A DNA stretch of 18,924 nucleotides from Fen-1258 sp964595365 (GCA_964595365.1 CAZQQC010000050.1:1-18924); one strand, 5' to 3'; positions 1-5,915 are shown, numbered from the stretch's first letter. Made by a program: numbers and translations. Notes: generated by a model not told the origin, from the letters alone.

Positions 1-1
1 C

Positions 2-517
2 ATCGATACAGATCAAATTATACCTGCAGAACATCTGGTTTACAGTACGAGCGATCCTGAAGAATTAAAAAAATACGGACACTTTGCTCTATCAAGTGTA
101 CCGTTGGAAAAAGCCGGCTTGCCTGCTGGAGGAAAACTTTTTATCGAAGGAGAAAATTATAGGTCGGAATACAGCATCATAATTGGCGGTTCAAATTTCG
201 GATGCGGTTCTTCACGCGAACATGCGCCGCTTGCTCTTCAAATTGCCGGAGTGAAAGTTGTGATAGCCGGATCATATGCCCGGATTTTCTACCGCAATTC
301 TGTTGACGGAGGTTTTTTGATTCCTTACGAATCTCAAAATAAACTCAACGATAAAATCAAAACGGGCGATACAATTGAAGTTGATGTTGATACAAACAAA
401 ATTACGAATCATACCGATGGGAAAAATTATCAGTTGAAACCGTTGGGCGATGTATGTGAAATTGTAGAAGCCGGCGGTTTGTTTGAGTTTGCAAGAATAT
501 CCGGAATGATCAATTAA
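2..517 (+). CDS. leuD: 3-isopropylmalate dehydratase small subunit (LeuD), 5' end cut by window
   Basis: Small subunit of the isopropylmalate isomerase that, with the iron-sulfur LeuC subunit, converts 2-isopropylmalate to 3-isopropylmalate in leucine synthesis; the same enzyme type handles citramalate in the citramalate route to isoleucine. The reading frame is already open at base 2 and starts IDTDQIIPAEHLVYS, the family's conserved N-terminal block, so only perhaps 10-25 residues lie outside the window. The TTG at 104 is internal and not the real start. The diagnostic substrate-loop motif GGSNFGCGSSREHAP follows, then SYARIFYRNSVDGG and a C-terminal LKPLGD block. This short form, with DTDQIIPAEHL, resembles the archaeal/plant-type LeuD rather than the longer E. 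coli type. The stop lies 14 bases before cimA, so the two are probably one operon, with leuC likely upstream. The family call is sure; the exact substrate range is inferred from the neighbour. Confidence 0.93.
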   Translation: MDTDQIIPAEHLVYSTSDPEELKKYGHFALSSVPLEKAGLPAGGKLFIEGENYRSEYSIIIGGSNFGCGSSREHAPLALQIAGVKVVIAGSYARIFYRNSVDGGFLIPYESQNKLNDKIKTGDTIEVDVDTNKITNHTDGKNYQLKPLGDVCEIVEAGGLFEFARISGMIN

Positions 518-531
518 AAAGAGAGAATAAA

Positions 532-2124
532 ATGAAGTCAGATCTCATCGAGCTGTTCGACACAACTCTTCGCGATGGAACACAGGGCGAGGGAGTTAAT
601 TTATCCATCAACGATAAACTTGCAATTGCACAACAACTGGACGAGTTTGGGATTGATGTCATTGAAGGTGGCTGGCCCGGCAGCAATCCGCGTGACGAAG
701 AATTTTTTCAAAAGGTAAAATCCATGAATTTGAAAAAAGCACAGCTGTGTGCTTTCGGTTCAACTGCCCGGTTTCCCGATAAAGTTTTTTCCGATCCGAA
801 TTTGAACGCTCTTCTAAAAGCAGAAACACCGGTTGTTTCAATTTTTGGCAAGACATGGAAGTTCCATGCAGAAGTTGGACTCGGATTAACCGAAGCCGAA
901 AACGAAGAGCTAATTTTTAAGTCCGTTGCGTTTCTAAAAGAGCACGGAAGGCGGGTAATATTTGATGCAGAACATTTCTTTGATGGCTTCAAAAACAATA
1001 ACGGGTTTGCATTAAAGATGTTGAAAGCTGCCGAGGAAGCCGGTGCTGATGTTATCGCACTTTGTGATACCAATGGTGGATCACTTCCTGGCGAAGTTGC
1101 TGATATTATGAACATAGTAAAGAATGTAATTGAGAAAAGAATAGGTATTCATACACATAACGATGGCGAACTTGCCGTTGCTAATTCTCTAATGGCGCTC
1201 GAATCCGGTGCCACTCATGTTCAGGGAACAATTAATGGCGTGGGGGAACGATGCGGAAACGCAAATTTAATTAGCATAATTCCTAACATAATATTGAAGT
1301 TACAAAAGTCTACCCGACAGGAAATTCGTCTTGAGCAGTTAACATCGCTTTCGAACTTTGTGTACGAAGTGATGAATCTTGTTCCAAATACTCGAAACGC
1401 TTTTGTAGGCAAATCGGCTTTTGCACACAAGGGGGGAATTCATGTCAGCGCAGTTTTGAAAGATGGCAGAATGTACGAACATATAAATCCCGAAACTGTA
1501 GGCAATTCGCAAAGAGTTTTGGTGTCGGACTTGTCCGGTCAAAGTAATATCAAGTACAAAGCAAAAGCTTTCGGTATTGATATCTCGGATGATTCGGAAT
1601 TTACAAAAAGATTAGTATCTCATATCAAAGCTTTAGAGTATAACGGCTACCAATTTGATGGAGCGGAAGCATCGTTCGAATTAATATTGCGAACGGAGAA
1701 AAATGAATTCAGTCCTTATTTCAATACGCTTGATTCAAAAGTGCATGTCTTCTTCGATGATCAAAAACAAAGCAGTTGCGAAGCCGTTCTGAAGATTGAA
1801 GCTGGAGGTGAAGTTGAACACACTGCTGCAAACGGAGACGGTCCTGTTAATGCACTCGATAATGCATTAAGAAAAGCACTGATGAGATTTTATCCTGAAA
1901 TATCAACGATAAAACTTGTTGATTATAAAGTCCGGGTCCTTGATGAAAAAGATGGAACTGCGGCTAAAGTAAGAGTTTTGATTCAATCTAGCGATGGTAC
2001 TGAAACATGGTCGACAGTTGGTGTATCAGAAAACATAATTGAGGCAAGCTGGCAGGCACTTTGCGATAGTATAAACTATAAATTATTCAAGATTGACAAA
2101 GCGAAGAATATCAAAGTGGTTTAA
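532..2124 (+). CDS. cimA: (R)-citramalate synthase (CimA family)
   Basis: Condenses pyruvate with acetyl-CoA to (R)-citramalate, the first step of the threonine-independent route to 2-oxobutyrate and isoleucine. The protein is 530 residues, the usual size for this branch of the LeuA superfamily. The TIM-barrel catalytic domain opens with DTTLRDGTQGEG (Asp10 metal ligand, Arg14-Asp15 catalytic pair), continues with IEGGWPGSNP, the HTHND metal site (His207, His209) and GVGERCGNANL (residues 236-246). A C-terminal LeuA-type regulatory/dimer domain occupies roughly residues 390-525. The DGTQGEG and EGGWPGSNP wording separates it from 2-isopropylmalate synthase and homocitrate synthase. The ATG at 532 follows a purine-rich AGAGAG stretch. 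It sits directly behind leuD, whose product acts on the next intermediate. Isoleucine feedback through the C-terminal domain is usual for the family but cannot be read from sequence here. Confidence 0.9.
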   Translation: MKSDLIELFDTTLRDGTQGEGVNLSINDKLAIAQQLDEFGIDVIEGGWPGSNPRDEEFFQKVKSMNLKKAQLCAFGSTARFPDKVFSDPNLNALLKAETPVVSIFGKTWKFHAEVGLGLTEAENEELIFKSVAFLKEHGRRVIFDAEHFFDGFKNNNGFALKMLKAAEEAGADVIALCDTNGGSLPGEVADIMNIVKNVIEKRIGIHTHNDGELAVANSLMALESGATHVQGTINGVGERCGNANLISIIPNIILKLQKSTRQEIRLEQLTSLSNFVYEVMNLVPNTRNAFVGKSAFAHKGGIHVSAVLKDGRMYEHINPETVGNSQRVLVSDLSGQSNIKYKAKAFGIDISDDSEFTKRLVSHIKALEYNGYQFDGAEASFELILRTEKNEFSPYFNTLDSKVHVFFDDQKQSSCEAVLKIEAGGEVEHTAANGDGPVNALDNALRKALMRFYPEISTIKLVDYKVRVLDEKDGTAAKVRVLIQSSDGTETWSTVGVSENIIEASWQALCDSINYKLFKIDKAKNIKVV

Positions 2125-2198
2125 AAATATTTTATCTTTTCAATTACCTTCGTCGGGTTGAGAAACACAAATGTTGAATTATTAAACTTTTCCCTTTC

Positions 2199-2227
2199 TT
2201 GCTTTTTTCTGGTATCACATCTATATT
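2199..2227 (+). promoter_or_regulatory. Candidate sigma70-type promoter for tRNA-Tyr
   Basis: TTGCTT at 2199-2204 and TATATT at 2222-2227 are separated by 17 bases. The -10 matches the consensus at 5 of 6 positions, the -35 at 3 of 6. Initiation near 2234 would leave a leader of about 30 bases before the tRNA. This is the best match in the 141 bases between cimA and the tRNA. The region is AT-rich, so a chance match is possible. Confidence 0.4.
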
Positions 2228-2265
2228 TGAAGTTCGTTTTTTGAGATAGTGGGTGAAATCTGTCT

Positions 2266-2349
2266 GGGCGGACGCCGGAGTTGGAGAGCCGGGGCGGACT
2301 GTAAATCCGTTGGCAAACGCCTTTGGGGGTTCGAATCCCTCGCCGCCCA
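2266..2349 (+). tRNA. tRNA-Tyr (anticodon GTA)
   Basis: Class II tRNA of 84 bases. The anticodon loop CTGTAAA has GTA at 2301-2303, flanked by stem GCGGA/TCCGT. The D stem is CCGG/CCGG. A long variable arm forms GGC-AAAC-GCC, and the T arm GGTTCGAATCC is canonical. The acceptor arm GGGCGGA pairs with GCCGCCC except that A7 faces G66. Position 8 is C rather than the almost universal T. The discriminator is A at 2349, followed by CTT, so CCA is not encoded. The tRNA lies at the head of the cluster, behind a promoter candidate. Confidence 0.95.
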
Positions 2350-2388
2350 CTTAAAACGAATTAATGAAGTAGAATATCACCAAACATA

Positions 2389-2417
2389 TTCACACTTCGT
2401 TGATTTATCCGTAGAAT
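2389..2417 (+). promoter_or_regulatory. Candidate sigma70-type promoter upstream of tRNA-Gly/tRNA-Thr
   Basis: TTCACA at 2389-2394 and TAGAAT at 2412-2417 are separated by 17 bases, each matching consensus at 5 of 6 positions. Transcription would begin near 2424, just before a terminator-like hairpin at 2435-2459 and about 50 bases before tRNA-Gly. This is the best promoter match between tRNA-Tyr and tRNA-Gly. Function is inferred from motif and spacing only. Confidence 0.45.
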
Positions 2418-2434
2418 AAAAAATTAAAAATAAA

Positions 2435-2459
2435 GCAGAACGTATCTGCAATTTTTTTT
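2435..2459 (+). terminator. Intrinsic terminator-like hairpin between tRNA-Tyr and tRNA-Gly
   Basis: GCAGA (2435-2439), loop ACGTA and TCTGC (2445-2449) form a perfect but short 5 bp stem, followed by AA and eight T (2452-2459). This has the shape of a Rho-independent terminator for the tRNA-Tyr transcript. The stem is short, so termination may be partial. It lies only 15 bases before tRNA-Gly, leaving no room for a separate promoter after it. Confidence 0.5.
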
Positions 2460-2474
2460 GTTCTTTTTGAAAAT

Positions 2475-2548
2475 GCGGGAGTAACTCAGTTGGCTAGAGT
2501 CACAGCCTTCCAAGCTGTTGGTCGCGGGTTCGAGTCCCGTCTCCCGCT
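2475..2548 (+). tRNA. tRNA-Gly (anticodon TCC)
   Basis: A 74-base cloverleaf. Acceptor GCGGGAG pairs perfectly with CTCCCGC (2541-2547). The D stem is ACTC/GAGT, with A10-T25 instead of the common G10-C25. The anticodon stem ACAGC/GCTGT encloses loop CTTCCAA, with TCC at 2509-2511. The T arm is GCGGGTTCGAGTCCCGT. The discriminator is T at 2548 and CCA is not encoded. It is separated from tRNA-Thr by only 6 bases, so the two are surely one transcript. Confidence 0.97.
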
Positions 2549-2554
2549 CTGTCT

Positions 2555-2627
<73 letters not shown>

Positions 2628-2631
2628 CTAA

Positions 2632-2731
2632 NNNNNNNNNNNNNNNNNNNNNNNNNNNNNNNNNNNNNNNNNNNNNNNNNNNNNNNNNNNNNNNNNNNNN
2701 NNNNNNNNNNNNNNNNNNNNNNNNNNNNNNN
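2632..2731. other. Assembly gap: 100 N, true length unknown
   Basis: Exactly 100 consecutive N, the conventional placeholder for a scaffold gap of unknown size. Only 4 bases separate the end of tRNA-Thr from the gap, and 19 bases separate the gap from tRNA-Trp. The missing DNA therefore fills the whole tRNA-Thr/tRNA-Trp interval, the usual place of a tuf gene in related bacteria. What it contains cannot be seen. Confidence 0.99.
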
Positions 2732-2750
2732 TTTAAAGAAACTAAATAAT

Positions 2751-2823
2751 ACGTCAGTGGCTCAATTGGTAGAGCAGCGGTCTCCAAAACCGCAGGTTGG
2801 GGGTTCGAGTCCCTCCTGACGTG
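2751..2823 (+). tRNA. tRNA-Trp (anticodon CCA)
   Basis: A 73-base cloverleaf. Acceptor ACGTCAG pairs with CTGACGT (2816-2822), and the discriminator is G, as expected for bacterial tRNA-Trp. Anticodon stem GCGGT/ACCGC encloses loop CTCCAAA, with CCA at 2784-2786. The T arm is GGGGGTTCGAGTCCCTC. No 3' CCA is encoded (GCGA follows). It lies 24 bases before secE with no visible terminator, so it is probably co-transcribed with secE-nusG. Confidence 0.97.
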
Positions 2824-2847
2824 CGAGTTTAAATAACGGAACTGGTT

Positions 2848-3030
2848 ATGAAAGAAAAGATTATCAATTTTGTTAACGATGTGGTCAAGGAAATGAAGAA
2901 GGTTACCTGGCCAACAAGAGATGAATTAAAGGAATCCACAACGATAGTAATTGTTGTCTGTATTGTTCTTTCAGCTTTTACTTATGTGGTTGACATTGCT
3001 GTTACAAAAATATTGCAAGGAATTTTCTAA
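2848..3030 (+). CDS. secE: Preprotein translocase subunit SecE
   Basis: Small essential subunit that clamps the SecY channel in the inner membrane. The 60-residue product is the short single-span form common outside Enterobacteria. A cytoplasmic amphipathic helix (residues 1-18) leads to the signature KKVTWPTRDEL (17-27), and one hydrophobic segment spans about residues 31-52. ATG at 2848 is preceded only by a weak GGA (2838-2840), and tRNA-Trp ends 25 bases upstream. The stop is 2 bases before the nusG start, so translation of the pair is likely coupled. The small gene rpmG (L33), placed just before secE in some phyla, is absent here. Confidence 0.96.
   Translation: MKEKIINFVNDVVKEMKKVTWPTRDELKESTTIVIVVCIVLSAFTYVVDIAVTKILQGIF
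3017..3021 (+). promoter_or_regulatory. Ribosome binding site of nusG, inside secE
   Basis: AAGGA lies within the last codons of secE, 11 bases ahead of TTG 3033. It supports the TTG as the nusG start, since no ATG or GTG lies between the secE stop and the conserved WYVVRTFSGHE block. Confidence 0.6.
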
Positions 3031-3032
3031 GA

Positions 3033-3578
3033 TTGGAAAACGAAAAAGCTAAATGGTATGTAGTAAGAACTTTTTCCGGGCACGAGAATAAGGTAAAGTC
3101 TTTAATCGAAACGGAACTGAAAGACAACGATAATCTTAGGGCAAGAATTTTAGATGTATTAGTTCCGACCGAAAAAGTTTTCGAAGTCAAAGACGGGAAG
3201 AAAAAAACAAAGAAAAAGAATTTTTTCCCGGGATATATTTTAGTTCATGCCGATTTAGATATCCGCGTGAAAGACTTTATAATTAATACTCCATCGGTTA
3301 TGGGATTTCTCGGCACGCCCAATAATCCTGTTCCACTTCAGCCTAAAGAAGTGAAAAGAATTGTCGGAAGAATAACCGAGGGAGACGAAACCGAACGAAC
3401 GGAAACAGTTTTTAGAACCGGTGATTTCGTAAAAATCATTGACGGTCCCTTCAATAATTTCTCCGGCATTATACAGGAGGTTAACGAAGAGAAAATGAAA
3501 ATTAAAGTTATGGTTTCAATATTTGGCAGAAAAACCCCGGTTGAAATTGATTTTGTTCAAGCAGAGTTAGAGAAATAA
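3033..3578 (+). CDS. nusG: Transcription termination/antitermination factor NusG
   Basis: Binds the RNA polymerase clamp, increases processivity and links transcription to Rho or to ribosomes. The 181-residue product has the usual two domains. The NGN domain begins KWYVVRTFSGHENKVK (residues 7-22) and carries the FFPGYILVHADL strand. The C-terminal KOW domain, roughly residues 126-180, includes GDFVKIIDGPFNNFSG. The start is TTG at 3033, chosen because it falls 2 bases after the secE stop, has an AAGGA at 3017-3021, and gives the family's normal length. No insert domain is seen between NGN and KOW, apart from a lysine-rich DGKKKTKKKNF loop that is common in this group. It heads into rplK after 26 bases. 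Confidence 0.96.
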   Translation: MENEKAKWYVVRTFSGHENKVKSLIETELKDNDNLRARILDVLVPTEKVFEVKDGKKKTKKKNFFPGYILVHADLDIRVKDFIINTPSVMGFLGTPNNPVPLQPKEVKRIVGRITEGDETERTETVFRTGDFVKIIDGPFNNFSGIIQEVNEEKMKIKVMVSIFGRKTPVEIDFVQAELEK

Positions 3579-3604
3579 ATAATTAAATTTAGATAGGTTC
3601 AAAA

Positions 3605-4030
3605 ATGGCAAAGAAAATTGAAGGTTTTATTAAGTTGCAAATACCCGGCGGTCAGGCAAATCCGTCTCCGCCAGTTGGGCCTGCTTTGGGCCAAAAAGGG
3701 GTTAACATAATGGAGTTCTGTAAACAGTTCAATGCACGAACTTCAGATAAACAGGGATTAATAATTCCGGTTGTTATCACAGTTTTTTCAGATAAATCAT
3801 TTACGTTTATTACAAAGACTCCGCCCGCGGCTGTATTATTAAAGAAAGCCGCTAAAGTAGAAAAAGGTTCTGCCGAACCAAACAAAACCAAAGTTGCAAA
3901 AGTTACAAAAGCCCAGGTGCGTGAGATTGCACAACTAAAAATGCCGGATCTTAATGCACACGATGTAGATCATGCTTCAAGTATGGTTGCCGGAACAGCG
4001 CGCAGTATGGGCTTTACTGTCGAAGACTAA
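3605..4030 (+). CDS. rplK: 50S ribosomal protein L11
   Basis: Binds 23S rRNA at the GTPase-associated centre and positions the L10-L7/L12 stalk; in bacteria it is also needed for RelA activation on stalled ribosomes. The 141 residues match the standard length. The N-terminal domain contains LQIPGGQANPSPPVGPALG, whose proline helix is the thiostrepton-contact region. The C-terminal rRNA-binding domain has MPDLNAHD and ends with AGTARSMGFTVED. The ATG at 3605 is preceded by a weak AGG at 3595-3597. The gene lies 26 bases after nusG and 29 before rplA, and the pair forms the classical L11 operon. No clear L1-binding mimic can be recognised in the short leader. Confidence 0.97.
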   Translation: MAKKIEGFIKLQIPGGQANPSPPVGPALGQKGVNIMEFCKQFNARTSDKQGLIIPVVITVFSDKSFTFITKTPPAAVLLKKAAKVEKGSAEPNKTKVAKVTKAQVREIAQLKMPDLNAHDVDHASSMVAGTARSMGFTVED

Positions 4031-4059
4031 ATTCAAAAAAAAATTTTGCTGGATATAAA

Positions 4060-4767
4060 ATGAAAGTTGCCAAAAGAATAAAAGCTTTTAATGAGAATTT
4101 TGATAAGAATAAAGAATATACCGTTGAAGAGGCGGTGAAGATTCTTAAAGATAATTCAAAAGTAAAATTTAACGAAACACTGGATTGTGCAATTCGTCTC
4201 GGAGTCGATCCAAGGCATGCCGATCAAATGGTAAGAGGAACTGTTTCGTTACCGCACGGAACGGGCAAAAAAGTTTCTGTGCTTGTAATTGCAAAAGGAT
4301 CTTTAGCGCAGGACGCTCTGAAAGCCGGTGCCGAATTCGCAGGTTTCGAAGAATACATAGAAAAAATTAAAGGCGGTTGGGCTGATGTTGATGTTATTAT
4401 TGCCACGCCGGATACGATGGGAGAAGTAGGAAAACTTGGCCGCGTCTTAGGTCCTAAAGGTTTGATGCCGAATCCGAAATCGGGCACTGTAACTATGGAT
4501 GTTGCAAAAGCTGTCAAAGAAGTAAAAGCCGGTAAAATAGAATTTAGAGTTGAAAAAGCAGGAATTGTTCATGCTGCATTGGGAAAAATGAATTTCAGCG
4601 TTGAGCAGCTCTCTGAAAATACCAAAGCATTTCTTCAAACCATTGTGAAAATGAAACCATCATCTGCAAAAGGCAACTATGTAAAAAGTCTTTATTTGTC
4701 TTCAACAATGGGCCCGGGTCTTAAGATAAATAAAGATGAAACTGTATTTGTAACCAAGCACGATTAA
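4060..4767 (+). CDS. rplA: 50S ribosomal protein L1
   Basis: Two-domain rRNA-binding protein forming the L1 stalk that guides deacylated tRNA out of the E site, and a translational repressor of the L11 operon in several bacteria. The 235-residue product is full length. It shows VDPRHADQMVRGTVSLPHGTG, the domain II signature GRVLGPKGLMPNPKSGTVT (about residues 127-145), and VEKAGIVHAALGK near the rRNA-contact surface. The start at 4060 follows GCTGGAT with only a weak Shine-Dalgarno site. It is separated from rplJ by 88 bases that can fold into a structured leader, so the L11 and L10 units may be regulated separately. Confidence 0.97.
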   Translation: MKVAKRIKAFNENFDKNKEYTVEEAVKILKDNSKVKFNETLDCAIRLGVDPRHADQMVRGTVSLPHGTGKKVSVLVIAKGSLAQDALKAGAEFAGFEEYIEKIKGGWADVDVIIATPDTMGEVGKLGRVLGPKGLMPNPKSGTVTMDVAKAVKEVKAGKIEFRVEKAGIVHAALGKMNFSVEQLSENTKAFLQTIVKMKPSSAKGNYVKSLYLSSTMGPGLKINKDETVFVTKHD

Positions 4768-4773
4768 AAGTTT

Positions 4774-4832
4774 ACGCACTCATCCCGATTACATCGGGAT
4801 AAAAAATAATGCTTCTACATTAGTAAGTGTGT
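4774..4832 (+). promoter_or_regulatory. Candidate structured rplJ (L10) leader
   Basis: In the rplA-rplJ gap, ACGCACT (4774-4780) can pair with AGTGTGT (4826-4832) through 7 pairs, one of them G-U. This stem encloses a perfect 8 bp hairpin, ATCCCGAT-TAC-ATCGGGAT (4782-4800), and a further TAC/GTA mini-stem (4816-4825). In many bacteria L10-L7/L12 represses its own mRNA by binding a leader at this place. That this fold is such a leader is inference from position and complementarity; I could not match it to the known L10-leader consensus. Confidence 0.35.
4782..4800 (+). repeat. Perfect inverted repeat, 8 bp arms, in rplA-rplJ gap
   Basis: ATCCCGAT at 4782-4789 and ATCGGGAT at 4793-4800 are separated by TAC and followed by six A. 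As RNA this is a stable tight hairpin, but it lacks a T run on the + strand. On the - strand the six A would read as a T run on the wrong side for any known gene, so a terminator role is unlikely. A related ATCCCGATTA word recurs in the rpoB-rpoC gap. Confidence 0.8.
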
Positions 4833-4855
4833 TGTTATAACCGAACAGGAGTACA

Positions 4856-5377
4856 ATGAAAAAAGAAGAAAAGAGAGAGATTACAGAGCAAATCAAGGAG
4901 CTTGTAAAGAACTCTTCTGCAATCTTCCTTGTAAATTACAGCGGAGTGGATGTAGCAGATATAAATAAACTTCGTTCGGATTTCAGGAAAAATGGAGTTA
5001 CATACAAAGTCTTCAAGAATACTCTCTTCAAGAAAGCCCTCGAGCAGGTTGGGGGATACGAAAGGCTTAATGAACAATTTGTCGGAATGATTGGAGTTGG
5101 TTTTGCTGGCGAAAATTTTGTAGCGCCGGCAAAGATCATCAAAAAATATTACGATGACAAACAAAAGTTCTCGTTCAAAGGTTGTTATATTGAATCAACA
5201 TTCTACAGTGCAGATCAGCTCGATACAATAGCGTCTATGCCTACAAAAGAGGAAATTATGGCTGGTATTGTTGGCAGTATTGCTGCCCCTGCAAGCGGAA
5301 TTGTTGGTACTATCAATGCAGTTATTCGCGATTTCGTCAGCGTTATTGATGAAGTCGGTAAAAAGAAAGCTGCCTAA
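4856..5377 (+). CDS. rplJ: 50S ribosomal protein L10
   Basis: Anchors the L7/L12 dimers to L11 and 23S rRNA at the base of the stalk. The 173-residue product has the usual size. The N-terminal globular domain includes SSAIFLVNYSGVDVADINKLR and the lysine-rich VFKNTLFKKAL. The C-terminal region from about residue 130 (EEIMAGIVGSIAAPASGIVG) forms the long helix that binds L7/L12 dimers. ATG 4856 has a good AGGAG at 4847-4851. It is followed by rplL after 48 bases; the pair forms the L10 operon. Regulation by L10-L12 binding to the leader at 4774-4832 is possible but not shown. Confidence 0.97.
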   Translation: MKKEEKREITEQIKELVKNSSAIFLVNYSGVDVADINKLRSDFRKNGVTYKVFKNTLFKKALEQVGGYERLNEQFVGMIGVGFAGENFVAPAKIIKKYYDDKQKFSFKGCYIESTFYSADQLDTIASMPTKEEIMAGIVGSIAAPASGIVGTINAVIRDFVSVIDEVGKKKAA

Positions 5378-5425
5378 GATTAAACCGATAAAGAATTAAT
5401 TATTAAAGTAATAGGAGAAAATAAA

Positions 5426-5806
5426 ATGACGGAGAAAATTTCGGAAATTGTTGAGAAGATTAAAGCGCTAACACTTGTTGAAGCAGCAGAATTAAAGAAA
5501 GCATTGGAAGATGAATTTGGTGTTACCGCCGCAGCTCCGGTTGTTATGGCAGGAACCGCAACGCCAGGGGCAGCAGCTGCACCGGCAGAAGAGAAAACCG
5601 AATTTGATGTTATTCTTCAAAGCGCTGGTGCAACAAAAATTAATGTAATCAAAGTTGTGCGTGCTCATACCGGACTCGGTTTGAAAGAAGCTAAAGATTT
5701 AGTAGACGGTGCGCCGAAAACTGTTAAAGAAGGTGTTTCGAAAGACGAAGCAGAGAAAATTAGAAAAGAGCTCGAAGAAGCTGGCGCATCAGTTCAAGTT
5801 AAGTAA
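5426..5806 (+). CDS. rplL: 50S ribosomal protein L7/L12
   Basis: Acidic stalk protein present in several copies per ribosome; recruits EF-Tu, EF-G, IF2 and release factors and stimulates their GTPase. The 126 residues show a dimerising N-terminal helix pair, an alanine-rich hinge (about residues 35-55, VMAGTATPGAAAAPAEE), and the conserved C-terminal domain with INVIKVVRAHTGLGLKEAKD and LVDGAPKTVKEG. ATG 5426 has AGGAG at 5413-5417. The high copy number relative to rpoB would need a drop in transcription after this gene, and a strong hairpin lies 26 bases past the stop. Confidence 0.98.
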   Translation: MTEKISEIVEKIKALTLVEAAELKKALEDEFGVTAAAPVVMAGTATPGAAAAPAEEKTEFDVILQSAGATKINVIKVVRAHTGLGLKEAKDLVDGAPKTVKEGVSKDEAEKIRKELEEAGASVQVK

Positions 5807-5832
5807 TTCATTTCTTAAGCTGATATAGATTT

Positions 5833-5868
5833 AGAGTGGTAGGGCAGCAGAATTTGCCTTACCACTTT
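5833..5868 (+). promoter_or_regulatory. rplL-rpoB intergenic hairpin, probable attenuator or processing site
   Basis: GTGGTAGGGCA (5836-5846) pairs with TGCCTTACCAC (5855-5865) across an 8-base loop. One pair is G-U and three further pairs extend the base to 5833/5868. The 14 bp stem is followed by a broken T-rich tract (5866-5881) rather than a solid T run, so partial termination or RNase III cleavage fits better than full termination. In E. coli an attenuator and an RNase III site lie in the same gap and lower rpoBC expression relative to rplJL. The same role here is inference from position and structure. Confidence 0.6.
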
Positions 5869-5910
5869 CTTCCATTTATTTGAGGAAAGAAAAATAATTA
5901 AAACCACTTT

Positions 5911-5915
5911 GGAGG
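5911..5915 (+). promoter_or_regulatory. Ribosome binding site fixing the rpoB TTG start
   Basis: GGAGG ends 6 bases before TTG 5922, near-ideal spacing. It is immediately preceded by ACCACTTT (5903-5910), which repeats the right arm of the upstream hairpin (5861-5868) and can pair with that hairpin's left arm. Confidence 0.8.

Noticed and set aside
104..517. leuD starting at TTG 104
   Set aside because: The frame is open back to base 2 and encodes the conserved IDTDQIIPAEHL block, so the gene is truncated by the window edge and 104 is internal.
929..1112. SI3 insertion of RpoC (residue numbers) as a novel domain
   Set aside because: An insertion in the trigger loop made of sandwich-barrel repeats is known from Proteobacteria and FCB bacteria; it is lineage-typical, not new.
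708..1115. Long minus-strand reading frame of 135 codons opposite cimA
   Set aside because: It lies wholly within the well-supported cimA gene, has no recognisable motifs and no ribosome binding site; it is a shadow.
2125..2180. Terminator after cimA
   Set aside because: Only a 4-5 bp TTCAA/TTGAG pairing with no following T run; too weak to call.
2824..2847. Missing rpmG (L33) before secE as a gene loss
   Set aside because: rpmG precedes secE only in some phyla; in FCB bacteria it is usually elsewhere, so absence here is not informative.
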